Assembly (NCBI GenBank): GCA_023252155.1
Contig: JAHEXJ010000003.1
Coordinates: 1 to 64,000, forward strand
Source: Actinomycetes bacterium
GTDB lineage: Bacteria > Actinomycetota > Actinomycetes > Nanopelagicales > Nanopelagicaceae
DNA length: 64,000 bases
Direction: 5' to 3'
How positions within the stretch are numbered: the stretch's first letter is position 1; every line of letters begins with the position of its first letter. The notes beneath the pieces are model-generated. The model saw only the letters and a program-made list of their open reading frames with translations. It had not been told where the DNA came from and searched no databases. This document shows, piece after piece, positions 1 through 9,973 of the stretch. The translations under genes and the position numbers were made by a program.

Positions 1-1038
1 CCGCTAGATGAGGATGCGCGCAAGCGAGGATTCACAGTCGTCAACGCCGACCCAAATGTCGGTGGCCGCTTCAGCGCTCTCACTGCATTTGGGCTCGTCC
101 CTGCCGCCTTAATCGGCATTGACGTCTCAATTCTTCTTGATGCGGCCAGCGATGCAATCCCTACTTTTCAAGGGGCAGAGTCTGCCGCAATCGCTGTGGC
201 ATATCTGTTGGCCTATCAATCCGGCCAGTACGTTGCCTTCTGCGATACGGATTCAGGTATGCCGGGTCTATCTGACTGGATCGAACAGCTTGTGGCTGAG
301 TCAACTGGCAAGGAAAAAGTTGGGCGTTTGCCGATAGTGATTGAGAGCGTCACAGCGCCAGTTGGTGGAGATGCACTTCGTATCGCATTCACTGGCAAGA
401 GCGACTTGGTAGTTGAGTGTGAACTTGGCGCACAATTTATTTTTTGGGAGTGGGTGACCGCGCTTCTCGGGTTCGCACTGGAGATTGATCCATTCAATCA
501 ACCCAATGTCACCGAAGCTAAGGAACAGACCGCTTCCCTACTAAAAAGTTGGTCCGGCAAACTACCAAAGTTCACGCCCAATAACCTTGACGGCGCTGTC
601 GAAATTTTCGCCGACGCCTCCACCGTACAAGAAGCCCTCACTCAGGTTATTGATGCAGTGTCTACGGATGGCTACATCGCAATCATGGCTTATTTGGATA
701 GACGAGATAACGAAGAACTTGCGCAATTGCGCCGGATTGTTGCCGACAAGAGTTCCAGACCTGTCACTTTTGGTTGGGGACCCAGGTTCCTTCATTCCAC
801 CGGGCAGTTCCATAAGGGTGGTCAACAAAATGGAGTCTTCCTCCAGATCACCGGAGAGAGTGATGAGGACATTCAAATACCGGGAAGAGATTTCACTTTC
901 CGTACATTGATATCAGCCCAAGCATTGGGCGATGGTCAAGCACTTGCTTCTCGAGGCTTGAAGGTCATCCGTCTGCATTTGCGAAATCGCGAAAACGGAA
1001 TTTCTGAAATCCTAAGCGCCGCGAGAGCGATTATTTAG
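1..1038 (+). CDS. pgi: Glucose-6-phosphate isomerase, C-terminal part (5' end outside window)
   Basis: The frame is open from base 1 to a TAG at 1036-1038, giving 345 residues without the N-terminus. Residues 18-36 carry the first phosphoglucose isomerase signature (PNVGGRFSALT followed by FGLVPAALIGID), so this is a SIS-fold sugar isomerase interconverting glucose-6-phosphate and fructose-6-phosphate in the cytoplasm. The location next to rbpA, secG and tpiA matches the pentose-phosphate/glycolysis neighbourhood of other actinobacteria. The gene converges on rbpA and the two stop codons overlap by 4 bp. A tal-pgi fusion is possible because the upstream part is not visible. Confidence 0.85.
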   Translation, partial: PLDEDARKRGFTVVNADPNVGGRFSALTAFGLVPAALIGIDVSILLDAASDAIPTFQGAESAAIAVAYLLAYQSGQYVAFCDTDSGMPGLSDWIEQLVAESTGKEKVGRLPIVIESVTAPVGGDALRIAFTGKSDLVVECELGAQFIFWEWVTALLGFALEIDPFNQPNVTEAKEQTASLLKSWSGKLPKFTPNNLDGAVEIFADASTVQEALTQVIDAVSTDGYIAIMAYLDRRDNEELAQLRRIVADKSSRPVTFGWGPRFLHSTGQFHKGGQQNGVFLQITGESDEDIQIPGRDFTFRTLISAQALGDGQALASRGLKVIRLHLRNRENGISEILSAARAII

Positions 1039-1382
1039 TCTTCGTCATCTCCACGAAGTTTGCGAAGTGCCTCTTCAAGGATCTTCATGCCTTCAGCATC
1101 GCTTCTGCGCTCTTTGACGTAAGCAAGGTGGGTTTTGTAAGGCTCGTTTTTGATCGGGCTTGGCGGATTAGCTTTATCGCGACCGGCTGGATAGCCACAT
1201 CGCGGGCAATCCCACTCGTCAGGAATAACGACGGTGGCGTCCTCAGCAAAGGATGGACGGGTTTCATGGCCGTTGGCACACCAGTAAGAGATTTGGAATC
1301 GACCGATGGATTCTCCGCGTTCGGCCTCGCCCATAGGGCCTGCTCCGACGCGACTGCCTCGAATTGCGCTTCCGCCTGCCAT
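1035..1382 (-). CDS. rbpA: RNA polymerase-binding protein RbpA
   Basis: This 115-residue protein is of the actinobacteria-specific RbpA family. It binds RNA polymerase and the principal sigma factor and stabilises the promoter complex. A disordered N-terminus (1-28) precedes a core domain with C35, H39, C59 and C62, a possible zinc set as in the Streptomyces protein. A basic linker follows, then a C-terminal helix (about 84-110, YVKERRSDAEGMKILEEAL) that matches the sigma-interaction domain. The ATG at 1382 has a good AAGGAG five bases upstream. It overlaps the 3' end of the convergent pgi gene by 4 bp. Identification is firm. Confidence 0.95.
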   Translation of the reverse strand: MAGGSAIRGSRVGAGPMGEAERGESIGRFQISYWCANGHETRPSFAEDATVVIPDEWDCPRCGYPAGRDKANPPSPIKNEPYKTHLAYVKERRSDAEGMKILEEALRKLRGDDED

Positions 1383-1454
1383 ATTTACTCCTTGTTGTAG
1401 TTACAAACCAATGTCATGTACCAGTTATTCCAACATCAATCTAAGCCAGTCTTG

Positions 1455-1492
1455 GCCAAGCTCAGGGATTTATTTAAGAGCCAAGCTCAGGG
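1455..1492. repeat. 13-bp direct repeat across the secG stop codon
   Basis: GCCAAGCTCAGGG occurs at 1455-1467 and again at 1480-1492, with starts 25 bp apart. One copy encodes the end of SecG and the other lies just past its stop codon. It looks like a small local duplication. No function can be assigned. Confidence 0.5.
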
Positions 1493-1697
1493 CCACAACT
1501 CCGGCAAACCAGAGCCCGCCGACGACGATCGTGATTCGATCGAGGTTGCGCTCAACAACCGAGGATCCGCCGTATGTCGAGGAGACACCGCCACCGAATA
1601 GGTCGGAAAGGCCGCTGCCTTTGCCCTTATGAAGGAGCACAAGGAGGACCATCAGGACGCTCGTAACTACGAGCAAAATGGACAGTGCCAGTTTCAT
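1470..1697 (-). CDS. secG: Preprotein translocase subunit SecG
   Basis: SecG is the small non-essential subunit of the SecYEG channel. The 75-residue protein has two membrane helices, about residues 2-22 and 52-74. Between them is the typical loop with HKGKGSGLSDLFGGG and a GGSSVVERNLDR segment. The ATG at 1697 is chosen over the adjacent in-frame TTG at 1700, because AGGGG lies 5 bases before the ATG and only 2 before the TTG. It lies between tpiA and rbpA, as in many actinobacteria. A 13-bp direct repeat straddles its stop codon. Confidence 0.92.
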   Translation of the reverse strand: MKLALSILLVVTSVLMVLLVLLHKGKGSGLSDLFGGGVSSTYGGSSVVERNLDRITIVVGGLWFAGVVALSLALK

Positions 1698-1713
1698 CAA
1701 TACCCCTTATTGG

Positions 1714-1752
1714 TTGGTGCGCCCTGCGTAGACGAGAAGGATAACGCACCAA
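1714..1752 (-). other. Hairpin between tpiA and secG
   Basis: TTGGTGCG at 1714-1721 is exactly complementary to CGCACCAA at 1745-1752, giving an 8-bp stem with a 23-nt loop. It lies just after the tpiA stop and before the secG ribosome binding site. There is no T tract, so it looks more like an mRNA processing or stability hairpin than a terminator. Confidence 0.4.
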
Positions 1753-1756
1753 GCCC

Positions 1757-2524
1757 CTATTTATAGAACTTGGCGATTTTGGCTAATTCTTCGGGATCCA
1801 GGCTCGCCCCACCGATGAGGGCACCGTCTACGTCAGCCTGCTTCATAATCTCGGCGATATTTGAGGATTTAACCGAGCCGCCGTAGAGAATTCGCATTCC
1901 CTCAGCGATTTCAGGTGATCCAATAGCTTCGATTTCCCCGCGAATCGCGCTGCAGACTTCCTGAGCATCCTCAGCTGTCGCCGTTTTACCCGTGCCAATT
2001 GCCCAGATGGGCTCATAGGCAATGACGATCTTCTTCAGCTCTGGCTTGCTCAAATTGGCTAGTCCCGCGCGAACTTGTCGGATGACATAAGAAACATGAG
2101 TACCAGATTCACGAATTGAAAGCTCTTCACCAACACAGAAGATTGGCGTCAGCTCGTTGGCAAGTGCTGCTTTGATCTTGCGATTCACCAGTGCGTCGTC
2201 TTCACCGTGAATTGTGCGACGTTCGCTGTGACCAACGATGACAAAAGTGCACCCCAACTTTGACAACATGGATCCAGAAATATCGCCAGTAAATGCTCCC
2301 GCGCTCTCAGGTGAAAGATCCTGAGCTCCATAAAGCAATCGAAGGCGATCTCCATCTACCAAGGTTTGAACCGAACGAATATCGGTGAAGGGTGGTATCA
2401 CCGCGACATCGACTGCGTCGTAATCCTTGTCGTCAAGACTGTAAACAAGTTTCTGTGTAACGGCGATGGCCTCTAAGTGGTTGAGGTTCATCTTCCAGTT
2501 GCCCGCCATCAATGGCTTGCGCAT
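1757..2524 (-). CDS. tpiA: Triosephosphate isomerase
   Basis: This glycolytic TIM-barrel enzyme interconverts dihydroxyacetone phosphate and glyceraldehyde-3-phosphate. The 255-residue protein has normal family length. The N-terminal AGNWKMN places the substrate lysine at K11. VGHSERR gives catalytic H99, and [12 protein letters not shown] gives catalytic E171. The phosphate-binding YGGSVKS (214-220) and GALIGGASL are present. The ATG at 2524 has GGAGC four bases upstream. It lies 18 bp after pgk in a gap-pgk-tpiA-secG run. Confidence 0.98.
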   Translation of the reverse strand: MRKPLMAGNWKMNLNHLEAIAVTQKLVYSLDDKDYDAVDVAVIPPFTDIRSVQTLVDGDRLRLLYGAQDLSPESAGAFTGDISGSMLSKLGCTFVIVGHSERRTIHGEDDALVNRKIKAALANELTPIFCVGEELSIRESGTHVSYVIRQVRAGLANLSKPELKKIVIAYEPIWAIGTGKTATAEDAQEVCSAIRGEIEAIGSPEIAEGMRILYGGSVKSSNIAEIMKQADVDGALIGGASLDPEELAKIAKFYK

Positions 2525-2542
2525 TATTGCTCCTTTTGTTTT

Positions 2543-3726
2543 CTACAAACCTAATGCTTGAAGGCCGGGAAGTTCCTTGCCCTCAAGGTATTCAAGAGAT
2601 GCTCCGCCACCGGTGGAGATATAGCCAAAGTCAGAATCCGCGAAACCAAGTGAGCGAACCGCAGCTGCGGAATCTCCGCCTCCGACCACCGATATTCCAG
2701 ATACCTTGGTCAATGCTTCCGCAACAACTTTCGTTCCGGCTGCGAAGGATGAAAATTCGAATACACCCATAGGCCCATTCCAAAATACGGTCTTGCACTC
2801 AGCAATCGCTTTGGCAAACTCCTTCGCCGAATCTGGCCCGATGTCCAAGCCCATCTGATCAGATGGAATGGCATCTGCACTAACCAACGTCGCTGGTGCA
2901 TCGGCCGAGAATTTAGGAGCTACGACGATGTCACTTGGGAGGTGCAGTTTCACACCGAGTGATTCTGCCCTTGCGATGAGATCTTTGACAGTTGGAATCA
3001 GATCGGTTTCGACCAATGAGGTGCCGATGCCCTTGCCTTGGGCTGCAAGGAACGTGAATACCATTCCCCCGCCGATGGCAAGAACATTCACCTTATCGAG
3101 CAAGTTGGAAATGACGCCGATCTTGTCGGAAACTTTTGCACCGCCAAGGACCACTCCGTATGGCCTTTGCGGATTCTGAGTGAGCTGCTTCAAGACTTCA
3201 ACCTCAGCTGCAACGAGAAAGCCCGCTGCATGCGGGAGGAGTTTAGGCAGATCAAAAACCGATGCATGCTTGCGATGTACGGCGCCAAAACCATCTCCAA
3301 CGTACGCCTCAACCAAAGAAGCGAGTTCGATTGCAAGTGCAACTCGCTCACTTTCTTCTTTGCTTGTCTCTCTCGCATCGAATCGCAAGTTCTCAAGGAG
3401 AATTATTTCTCCAGGTGCCAATGTCTTCGCTCTTGCCGAGGCATCCGCAAAGTTCTTCACGAACTCGACGCTGTGACCAAGGAGTTCAGAAAGTCGTACT
3501 GCTACCGGTTCTAATGAGAACTCTGGCTTGGCTTCTCCCTTTGGACGTCCAAGGTGCGCACCGATAACGATCGATGCACCACCATCAAGCAAGAACTTGA
3601 TGGTGGGCAGCGATGCGCGAATTCGTCCGTCATCGGTGATGACGCCATCTTTGAGTGGAACATTGAGGTCGCATCGAAGAAAAACTTTCTTCGCTTTGAT
3701 CTGCAGTCCTTCAAGGGATGCCGACA

Positions 3727-3727
<1 letters not shown>
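2543..3727 (-). CDS. pgk: Phosphoglycerate kinase
   Basis: Pgk makes ATP from 1,3-bisphosphoglycerate. The start is set at ATG 3727 ([11 protein letters not shown]), giving 394 residues. This ATG overlaps the gap stop codon as TAATG, so the genes are probably translationally coupled. A longer in-frame reading would run 57 bases into gap and is unlikely. Typical motifs are [58 protein letters not shown] and the nucleotide-binding GGGDSAAA near the C-terminus. Confidence 0.97.
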
Positions 3728-4740
<1,013 letters not shown>

Positions 4741-4912
4741 TTAGTTGTAGTCCCCACATTCCCCGCTTGGGGTGGGCAAGAAAAGTGCCACAGCGCTGGG
4801 GTGCGTGGTAAACCCTATCATTGCGAAATCTGACTTCTTAGTTCAGGTGTTCCAATTCACGAAATACAGGCGTAATTCAGCCCGATATGGCTAACAATGG
4901 TCCGCTGGCACA

Positions 4913-5107
4913 CTAGGCGGCACTAATGTGGCGCTTCGCCGCCCTGCTAATTGACCGGGTCCACAGTACGACCCCCGAGATAATCGCAAGAAGTGGAGCG
5001 TACTTCCAGCCTGATAACTGCGAGGTCGCAGCACTGGGATAAAACAAGCCCTCAAAAATTAATGACGACGCGAAAATCCTTGAAATCAGTACTTTGGCTC
5101 TCTCCAT
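4913..5107 (-). CDS. Small two-helix membrane protein, unknown function
   Basis: This 64-residue ORF lies between whiA and gap. It has two hydrophobic stretches, about residues 6-23 and 35-50 (YAPLLAIISGVVLW), and a basic C-terminus (RAAKRH), so it could be a hairpin membrane protein. Support comes mainly from its upstream sequence: TTGACT, 16 bp, AATAAT and then 7 bp to the ATG, a good housekeeping promoter placed for a leaderless transcript. There is no Shine-Dalgarno sequence. I do not recognise a family. It could be a chance ORF within a 420-bp gap, but promoter and ORF agree. Confidence 0.5.
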   Translation of the reverse strand: MERAKVLISRIFASSLIFEGLFYPSAATSQLSGWKYAPLLAIISGVVLWTRSISRAAKRHISAA

Positions 5108-5114
5108 GCCATTG

Positions 5115-5142
5115 ATTATTGTCTAACAAGCGATCAAGTCAA
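5115..5142 (-). promoter_or_regulatory. Promoter of the small ORF downstream of whiA
   Basis: On the minus strand the -35 TTGACT (5137-5142) and -10 AATAAT (5115-5120) are separated by 16 bp. The ATG at 5107 lies 7 bp after the -10 box, which puts the expected transcription start at or next to the start codon. Confidence 0.55.
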
Positions 5143-5166
5143 GAATTTGGAGATAAATGACTGGTC

Positions 5167-6144
5167 TTAATTAAGTAACTCAGGTGAAAGTCCCGCTTCA
5201 GTATCTGCGATCCCCAATTCGCCGGCCCTCTTATCGGCCATCGCGAGCAACCGACGAATTCGACCGGCGATGGCGTCCTTGGTCATAGGTGGCGAGGCCA
5301 GCGATCCGAGTTCTTCCAGGCTGGCTTGGCCATGGGTGATACGCAATTCGCCTGCTTCTTTCAGATGCTCGGGAATTTGATCGCCCAAGATTTCCATTGC
5401 TCGCGCAACCCGGGCCGATGCCGCAACGGCTGCCCGCGCAGAACGGCGAAGGTTTGCATCGTCGAAATTAGCAAGGCGGTTGGCAGTTGCTCGGACCTCG
5501 CGGCGCATCCGACGCTCCTCCCATGCCAATACGCTCTCGTGCGCACCAAGTCTGGTCAACAGAATTCCGATTGCGTCTCCGTCGCGAATTACTACGCGAT
5601 CGACTCCGCGCACTTCGCGTGCCTTCGCCGTTATTCCGAGCCTGCGGGCTGAACCAACAAGAGCAAGTGCCGCTTCAGGTCCGGGGCAGGTGATCTCGAG
5701 TGAGGAAGAACGTCCGGGTTCGGTCAAGGAACCGTGCGCGATGAAAGCACCTCGCCAGGCAGCCTCTGCATCGCATATGGAAGCCGAAACAACTTGGGGT
5801 GGGAGTCCGCGAACAGGGCGCCCGTTGGCATCCACCAAGCCAGTTTGGCGTGCAAGAGCTTCGCCATCTTTTACTACGCGAACAACGTAACGTGAGCCTT
5901 TGCGAAGCCCACTTGATGAAAGCACCGCAAGATCGCTTTCGTGGCCATACACATCAGCAATATCTTTTCGAAGGCGCCGTGCACTTTGGGCCGCATCAAG
6001 TTCAACCTCAACAAGAATTTTGCCTGCCACTAGATGCAATCCGCCAGCAAAACGGAGCAATGCCGAAACTTCGGCCTTTCTGCAACAGGGCTTAGTTACC
6101 GATAGTCGAGTGAGTTCATCCTTCACCGCTGCAGTCATAGCCAT
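5167..6144 (-). CDS. whiA: Sporulation/cell-division regulator WhiA
   Basis: WhiA is a DNA-binding protein with a homing-endonuclease-like N-terminal fold and a C-terminal helix-turn-helix. In Streptomyces it works with WhiB on division genes. Residues 1-25 ([11 protein letters not shown], then [15 protein letters not shown]) are a classic WhiA start, so ATG 6144 is chosen over a TTG at 6156. That gives 325 residues. The C-terminal part contains [21 protein letters not shown], the HTH region. It starts 4 bp after yvcK. The yvcK-whiA-rapZ linkage is conserved in Gram-positive bacteria. Confidence 0.96.
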   Translation of the reverse strand: MAMTAAVKDELTRLSVTKPCCRKAEVSALLRFAGGLHLVAGKILVEVELDAAQSARRLRKDIADVYGHESDLAVLSSSGLRKGSRYVVRVVKDGEALARQTGLVDANGRPVRGLPPQVVSASICDAEAAWRGAFIAHGSLTEPGRSSSLEITCPGPEAALALVGSARRLGITAKAREVRGVDRVVIRDGDAIGILLTRLGAHESVLAWEERRMRREVRATANRLANFDDANLRRSARAAVAASARVARAMEILGDQIPEHLKEAGELRITHGQASLEELGSLASPPMTKDAIAGRIRRLLAMADKRAGELGIADTEAGLSPELLN

Positions 6145-6148
6145 GTGC

Positions 6149-7096
6149 TTATCCAATCAGGCTCTCATGCATGATGTGACCAAAAACCGAAGTCAATTTT
6201 TCTACATCGTGGTGAACGCTTCCGACAGCTTGGCGGAGATCGGCGATCACAAGTTGGCCACCCATCGCTCTCACCAGGTTCTCAAGGGAGGCAACGTCGC
6301 GAACCACCGAATCATCGGCCACGACATAATCGGCGCGAAAATCCGGGGCGTATTGCTGAATCAAACCAAGGTGCTCCTCGGGGGTGTATCCGGCGTATTC
6401 ATTGCCCGATAACTCGGGGATCGCGTCCAAATTAAGCAGCACTATTCGCTTAGCCCTACTTTCGGCAAGTGCGCGCCTTTGTGTCGGGACAAGCAAATGT
6501 GGAAGCACTGACGAAATCCAAGAACCTGGACCCATGGTGATCCAATCAGCGTCGGCAATTGCGCTCAAAGCCTCATGCCGAGATGGAGGATCTTGAGGAA
6601 TTATCCGCAGAGAGTCAAGCCTGCCTTTGGAAGTTGCCACTTCGGCCTGTCCACGTACCACCGTATAACGACCTCCATCGATAAAGGTTGCTTCGATGTC
6701 CAAAGGTTGGGACGACATGGGAAGCACGCGGCCCACGACTTTCAACAAGGAGGCTACGCGATCGAGTCCGGCAACGGGATCTTCATCGCGATCCCAGAGG
6801 GCAGCCAGAAGTAAATTTCCGACGGCGTGACCTTGGAGCCAACCTTCGCCAGTAAATCGATGTTGAATGATCGTGGACCATTCACGTCCCCACTCATCGT
6901 CTGAGCAAAGTGCAGCAAGTGCCATTCGCAAATCTCCGGGCGGCAAGATCGGAAATTCCTGCCGTAAGCGACCGCTAGATCCCCCGTTATCGGCTACCGT
7001 CACAATCGCAGTTATAGACGGCGTGATCTTGCGAAGCGATGCCAACGTTGCGGCAAGTCCGTGTCCACCTCCAAGAGCAACAACTTTTTGAGGCAC
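6149..7096 (-). CDS. yvcK: Gluconeogenesis factor YvcK/CofD family protein
   Basis: This 315-residue protein resembles the CofD (2-phospho-lactate transferase) fold. YvcK homologues bind UDP-sugars and affect cell shape and carbon metabolism. Motifs are the glycine-rich [18 protein letters not shown] near the N-terminus, [15 protein letters not shown] (34-48), [13 protein letters not shown] and [16 protein letters not shown]. The start is a GTG at 7096 that overlaps the rapZ stop as TAGTG, with AGGA eight bases upstream. It forms a tight unit with rapZ and whiA. Confidence 0.93.
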   Translation of the reverse strand: MPQKVVALGGGHGLAATLASLRKITPSITAIVTVADNGGSSGRLRQEFPILPPGDLRMALAALCSDDEWGREWSTIIQHRFTGEGWLQGHAVGNLLLAALWDRDEDPVAGLDRVASLLKVVGRVLPMSSQPLDIEATFIDGGRYTVVRGQAEVATSKGRLDSLRIIPQDPPSRHEALSAIADADWITMGPGSWISSVLPHLLVPTQRRALAESRAKRIVLLNLDAIPELSGNEYAGYTPEEHLGLIQQYAPDFRADYVVADDSVVRDVASLENLVRAMGGQLVIADLRQAVGSVHHDVEKLTSVFGHIMHESLIG

Positions 7097-7968
7097 TATT
7101 CACGTCCTACATCGCGGTGAATTGCATGGGCCTCTATAGACACAGGTCCTTGAGTCACGTTGAGACGCGTTGCGATTGCCTCAGATATTGCAACGCTTCG
7201 ATGCTTTCCACCTGTACAGCCCACCGCCAACGTCACGTACTTCTTTCCTTCACGCAAATATCCTTCAGCCATCTGATTGAGCAACGAGACATAACTGTCA
7301 ACAAATGCGCCGACGCCTGGAGATGAAAGAACATGCTCGCTTACCTGCTCATCCAAACCAGTGAGTGCTCTGAGTTCGGGAACCCAATGCGGATTGGGAA
7401 TGAATCGACAATCCAGAACGAGATCAGCATCAACTGGAATTCCATATTTATAACCGAAGGAAAGCACATTCACACGGACTCCGTGAGTTTCTCCGGCAGC
7501 AAATATTTCTCCAACACGCTTTTCTAGTTGGTGAACGTTGAGGTTGCTGGTATCGATGACAACGTCAGCGCGGGAACGTAAATCCTCAAGGCGCGTGCGT
7601 TCGCGAGCAATTCCGTCAACAATTCGATCTGCACCTTGCAAAGGGTGAGGCCTTCGGGTTGATTCAAAACGCTGAACCAGTGCTTGATCTGTTGAATCCA
7701 AGAACAGGAGGCGATGCGGAACGCCGTCATCGCTCAGCTGGACCAAGGCGTTGTTGAGATCATCAAAGAATCTTCCGCTACGGACGTCTACGACCACGGC
7801 CATTGCAGAAATGGCAGCGCCATCGGTCTGGGCCACGAGGGCAGGCAACAGCGCAGCCGGGACATTGTCAACGACGTACCAGCCAAGGTCTTCTAGGGCA
7901 TGGGCGACGGTGGAACGTCCGGCGCCGGACATCCCTGTCAGTATCAAGACTTCGCGTGGTTGGTTCAT
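7096..7968 (-). CDS. rapZ: RNase adapter/nucleotide-binding protein RapZ (YvcJ)
   Basis: This P-loop protein has 290 residues. The Walker A motif GMSGAGRST lies at about 12-20, and LLFLDSTD is the likely Walker B strand. The C-terminal domain has SFGYKYGIP and VGCTGGKHRSV, the conserved RapZ C-terminal region that in E. coli binds a small RNA and RNase E. The role in actinobacteria is not settled. ATG 7968 lies 25 bp after uvrC, and the gene overlaps yvcK. Confidence 0.94.
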   Translation of the reverse strand: MNQPREVLILTGMSGAGRSTVAHALEDLGWYVVDNVPAALLPALVAQTDGAAISAMAVVVDVRSGRFFDDLNNALVQLSDDGVPHRLLFLDSTDQALVQRFESTRRPHPLQGADRIVDGIARERTRLEDLRSRADVVIDTSNLNVHQLEKRVGEIFAAGETHGVRVNVLSFGYKYGIPVDADLVLDCRFIPNPHWVPELRALTGLDEQVSEHVLSSPGVGAFVDSYVSLLNQMAEGYLREGKKYVTLAVGCTGGKHRSVAISEAIATRLNVTQGPVSIEAHAIHRDVGRE

Positions 7969-7993
7969 GTTCTTCTTAATACTCCTGTATCTG

Positions 7994-9958
7994 TCAAGGA
8001 CCGTCTAGTTTTTCGCCGGTTCGGACTTCGTCCGTTAGTATCTCGCCAGTTTGCGCGTCAAATGAAGGCGATCGCTCTTTTTGTAGCGAAGAAATAATGA
8101 TTTCGGCAATCGTTGCGCCAATTCCAGGGATTTCAGCAATTTCTGCTGCGCTCGCGCGACGAAGAGCGGCAACCGAACCAAATCGCTTCAGAAGGGCCGC
8201 ACGTCGAACTTGCCCAAGGTGTGGAATCTCATCAAGCAATGATTCCAACATAACCCCAGACCTTCGAGAGCGGTGAAATGTGATTGCAAAGCGATGAGCT
8301 TCATCCCGGACTCGCTGCAGAAGATAGAGGCCCTCACTAGTGCGAGGAAGGATCAGAGGATCGCTCTGGTCAGGGAGCCAAACTTCCTCGAGTCGTTTTG
8401 CCAACCCGCACAGTGCGATGTCCTTCATACCCATTTCTTCGAGTGCTCGAGCTGCTGCAGAAACTTGGGGTGCTCCCCCGTCAACCACAATAAGTTCGGG
8501 TGGGTAGGCGAATTTCCTCTGGGCACCACCTTGCTCAACTACCTGAGCCGAGTCAACGTCTCTTTCATCGGCAAGTCTTTTCAAACGTCGGCTTAGAACT
8601 TGGTGAATGGCACGTGTGTCATCCCATGCCGTCGATGTGTCGATGATGAATCGACGGTACTCGCTTTTTTTCGCAACCCCGTCTTCAAAAACAACCATGG
8701 ATGCGACTACGGAAGTTCCAGAAATATTAGAGATATCAAAACACTCGATCCGAAGTGGCGGGCGTTCAAGGCTAAGGGCTTCTTGAATTTCTATAAGCGC
8801 CTTGCCGCTCACTGCACTGTCGGCAGAGCGTTTGTTGACCGATTGGATTAGGGCATATCGAGCATTGCGTGCAACGGTATTGAGAATCTCAACCTTCTCA
8901 CCCCGCTGCGGGACTTTGATTTCCACCTTCGAGCCGCGCAGAGAACTAAGCCAAGATTCTAAGACTTCGCAATCCTTAGGCACCTCATTAATCAAAATGT
9001 CGGCCGGCACATCCAGTCCAATGTTTGAACCTGCTACCCCTCCATAAACAGATGCAAAGAGAGCCGAAATATCGTCCTCACCCTCAAGTGCGTTCTTTTG
9101 GTCTAGGAGCCAAGATCGCGACCCTTTGATCGCGCCTCCTCGGATTATGAATATTGAACCCGCGGAGTGAGGACCCTCGCGATGGATGGCAAGAACATCG
9201 GCATGCAAGTTATCTGACATCGTTGCATCGGCAGATTCCTTCACCCGTTCCATCGCTGAAATTTGATCTCTGATCTTGGCCGCTCGCTCATATTCTTGAG
9301 CAGAGGCCGCCATCTCCATCTCCTTTTGCAATGTTGGCACGATGTCACCAACCCCTGCATCCATGAAATCGACAAGACGACGTGCGAGTTTCATGTGATC
9401 CTCTTTTGAAATCCACTCCACACACGGCGCCGCACATTTGCCTATATCGCCAAGCAGGCATTGACGATTGTTTCTTCTCGCCTTTTGGAAATTGGAATCG
9501 GTGCAAGAGCGCACGGGAAATACCTTGAGCATGACATCGAACGTGTTGCGAAGCGCCCAGGCATGCGTAAAGGGGCCGAAATACTTGATGCCGGGTCGCT
9601 TCTGTTTGCGAGTAATGAAAACTTTAGGGAACTCATCGCTTAAGGAAATCGCAAGGTAGGGATATGACTTGTCGTCTCGAAATTGAACGTTGTATGTGGG
9701 ATTGAACTGCTTGATCCAAGAAAACTCCAGTTGGAGTGCTTCGACCTCAGAATCGACCAATGTCCAATCAACTCTCACTGCCTCGTGAACCATTCGGAAT
9801 GTGCGCTCGAGTAGATTTCCCTGAAAATAACTACTGAGTCGTGACTTCAGACTCAGGGCTTTTCCGACGTAGATGACCTCATCGGCGGCATTAAAGAAGC
9901 GATAGACCCCCGGAAGCGGCGGTATATCTTTCGGACGATAACTTGCGGGGTCGGCCAT
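7994..9958 (-). CDS. uvrC: UvrABC excinuclease subunit C
   Basis: UvrC makes the two incisions in nucleotide excision repair. The 654-residue protein has an N-terminal GIY-YIG nuclease (GVYRFFNAADEVIYVGKA at 19-36), a UVR motif that contacts UvrB (about 200-235, EYERAAKIRDQI), and the RNase H-like domain (about 400-540, with ECFDISNISGTSVVASMV and VVDGGAPQVSAA). A C-terminal helix-hairpin-helix (IAEIPGIGATIAEII) completes it. It is 15 bp downstream of uvrA, so the three uvr genes lie together. Confidence 0.98.
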   Translation of the reverse strand: MADPASYRPKDIPPLPGVYRFFNAADEVIYVGKALSLKSRLSSYFQGNLLERTFRMVHEAVRVDWTLVDSEVEALQLEFSWIKQFNPTYNVQFRDDKSYPYLAISLSDEFPKVFITRKQKRPGIKYFGPFTHAWALRNTFDVMLKVFPVRSCTDSNFQKARRNNRQCLLGDIGKCAAPCVEWISKEDHMKLARRLVDFMDAGVGDIVPTLQKEMEMAASAQEYERAAKIRDQISAMERVKESADATMSDNLHADVLAIHREGPHSAGSIFIIRGGAIKGSRSWLLDQKNALEGEDDISALFASVYGGVAGSNIGLDVPADILINEVPKDCEVLESWLSSLRGSKVEIKVPQRGEKVEILNTVARNARYALIQSVNKRSADSAVSGKALIEIQEALSLERPPLRIECFDISNISGTSVVASMVVFEDGVAKKSEYRRFIIDTSTAWDDTRAIHQVLSRRLKRLADERDVDSAQVVEQGGAQRKFAYPPELIVVDGGAPQVSAAARALEEMGMKDIALCGLAKRLEEVWLPDQSDPLILPRTSEGLYLLQRVRDEAHRFAITFHRSRRSGVMLESLLDEIPHLGQVRRAALLKRFGSVAALRRASAAEIAEIPGIGATIAEIIISSLQKERSPSFDAQTGEILTDEVRTGEKLDGP

Positions 9959-9973
9959 AGTTAGTGTCGAAAC

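Noticed and set aside
3038-3514. Plus-strand 158-codon ORF opposite pgk
   Set aside because: It lies wholly antisense to pgk, with no promoter or ribosome binding site and no recognisable protein. It is a shadow of the pgk codon pattern.
4756-4775. CCCC-GCTT-GGGG hairpin before gap as a terminator
   Set aside because: The stem has only 4 bp and there is no T tract on either strand.
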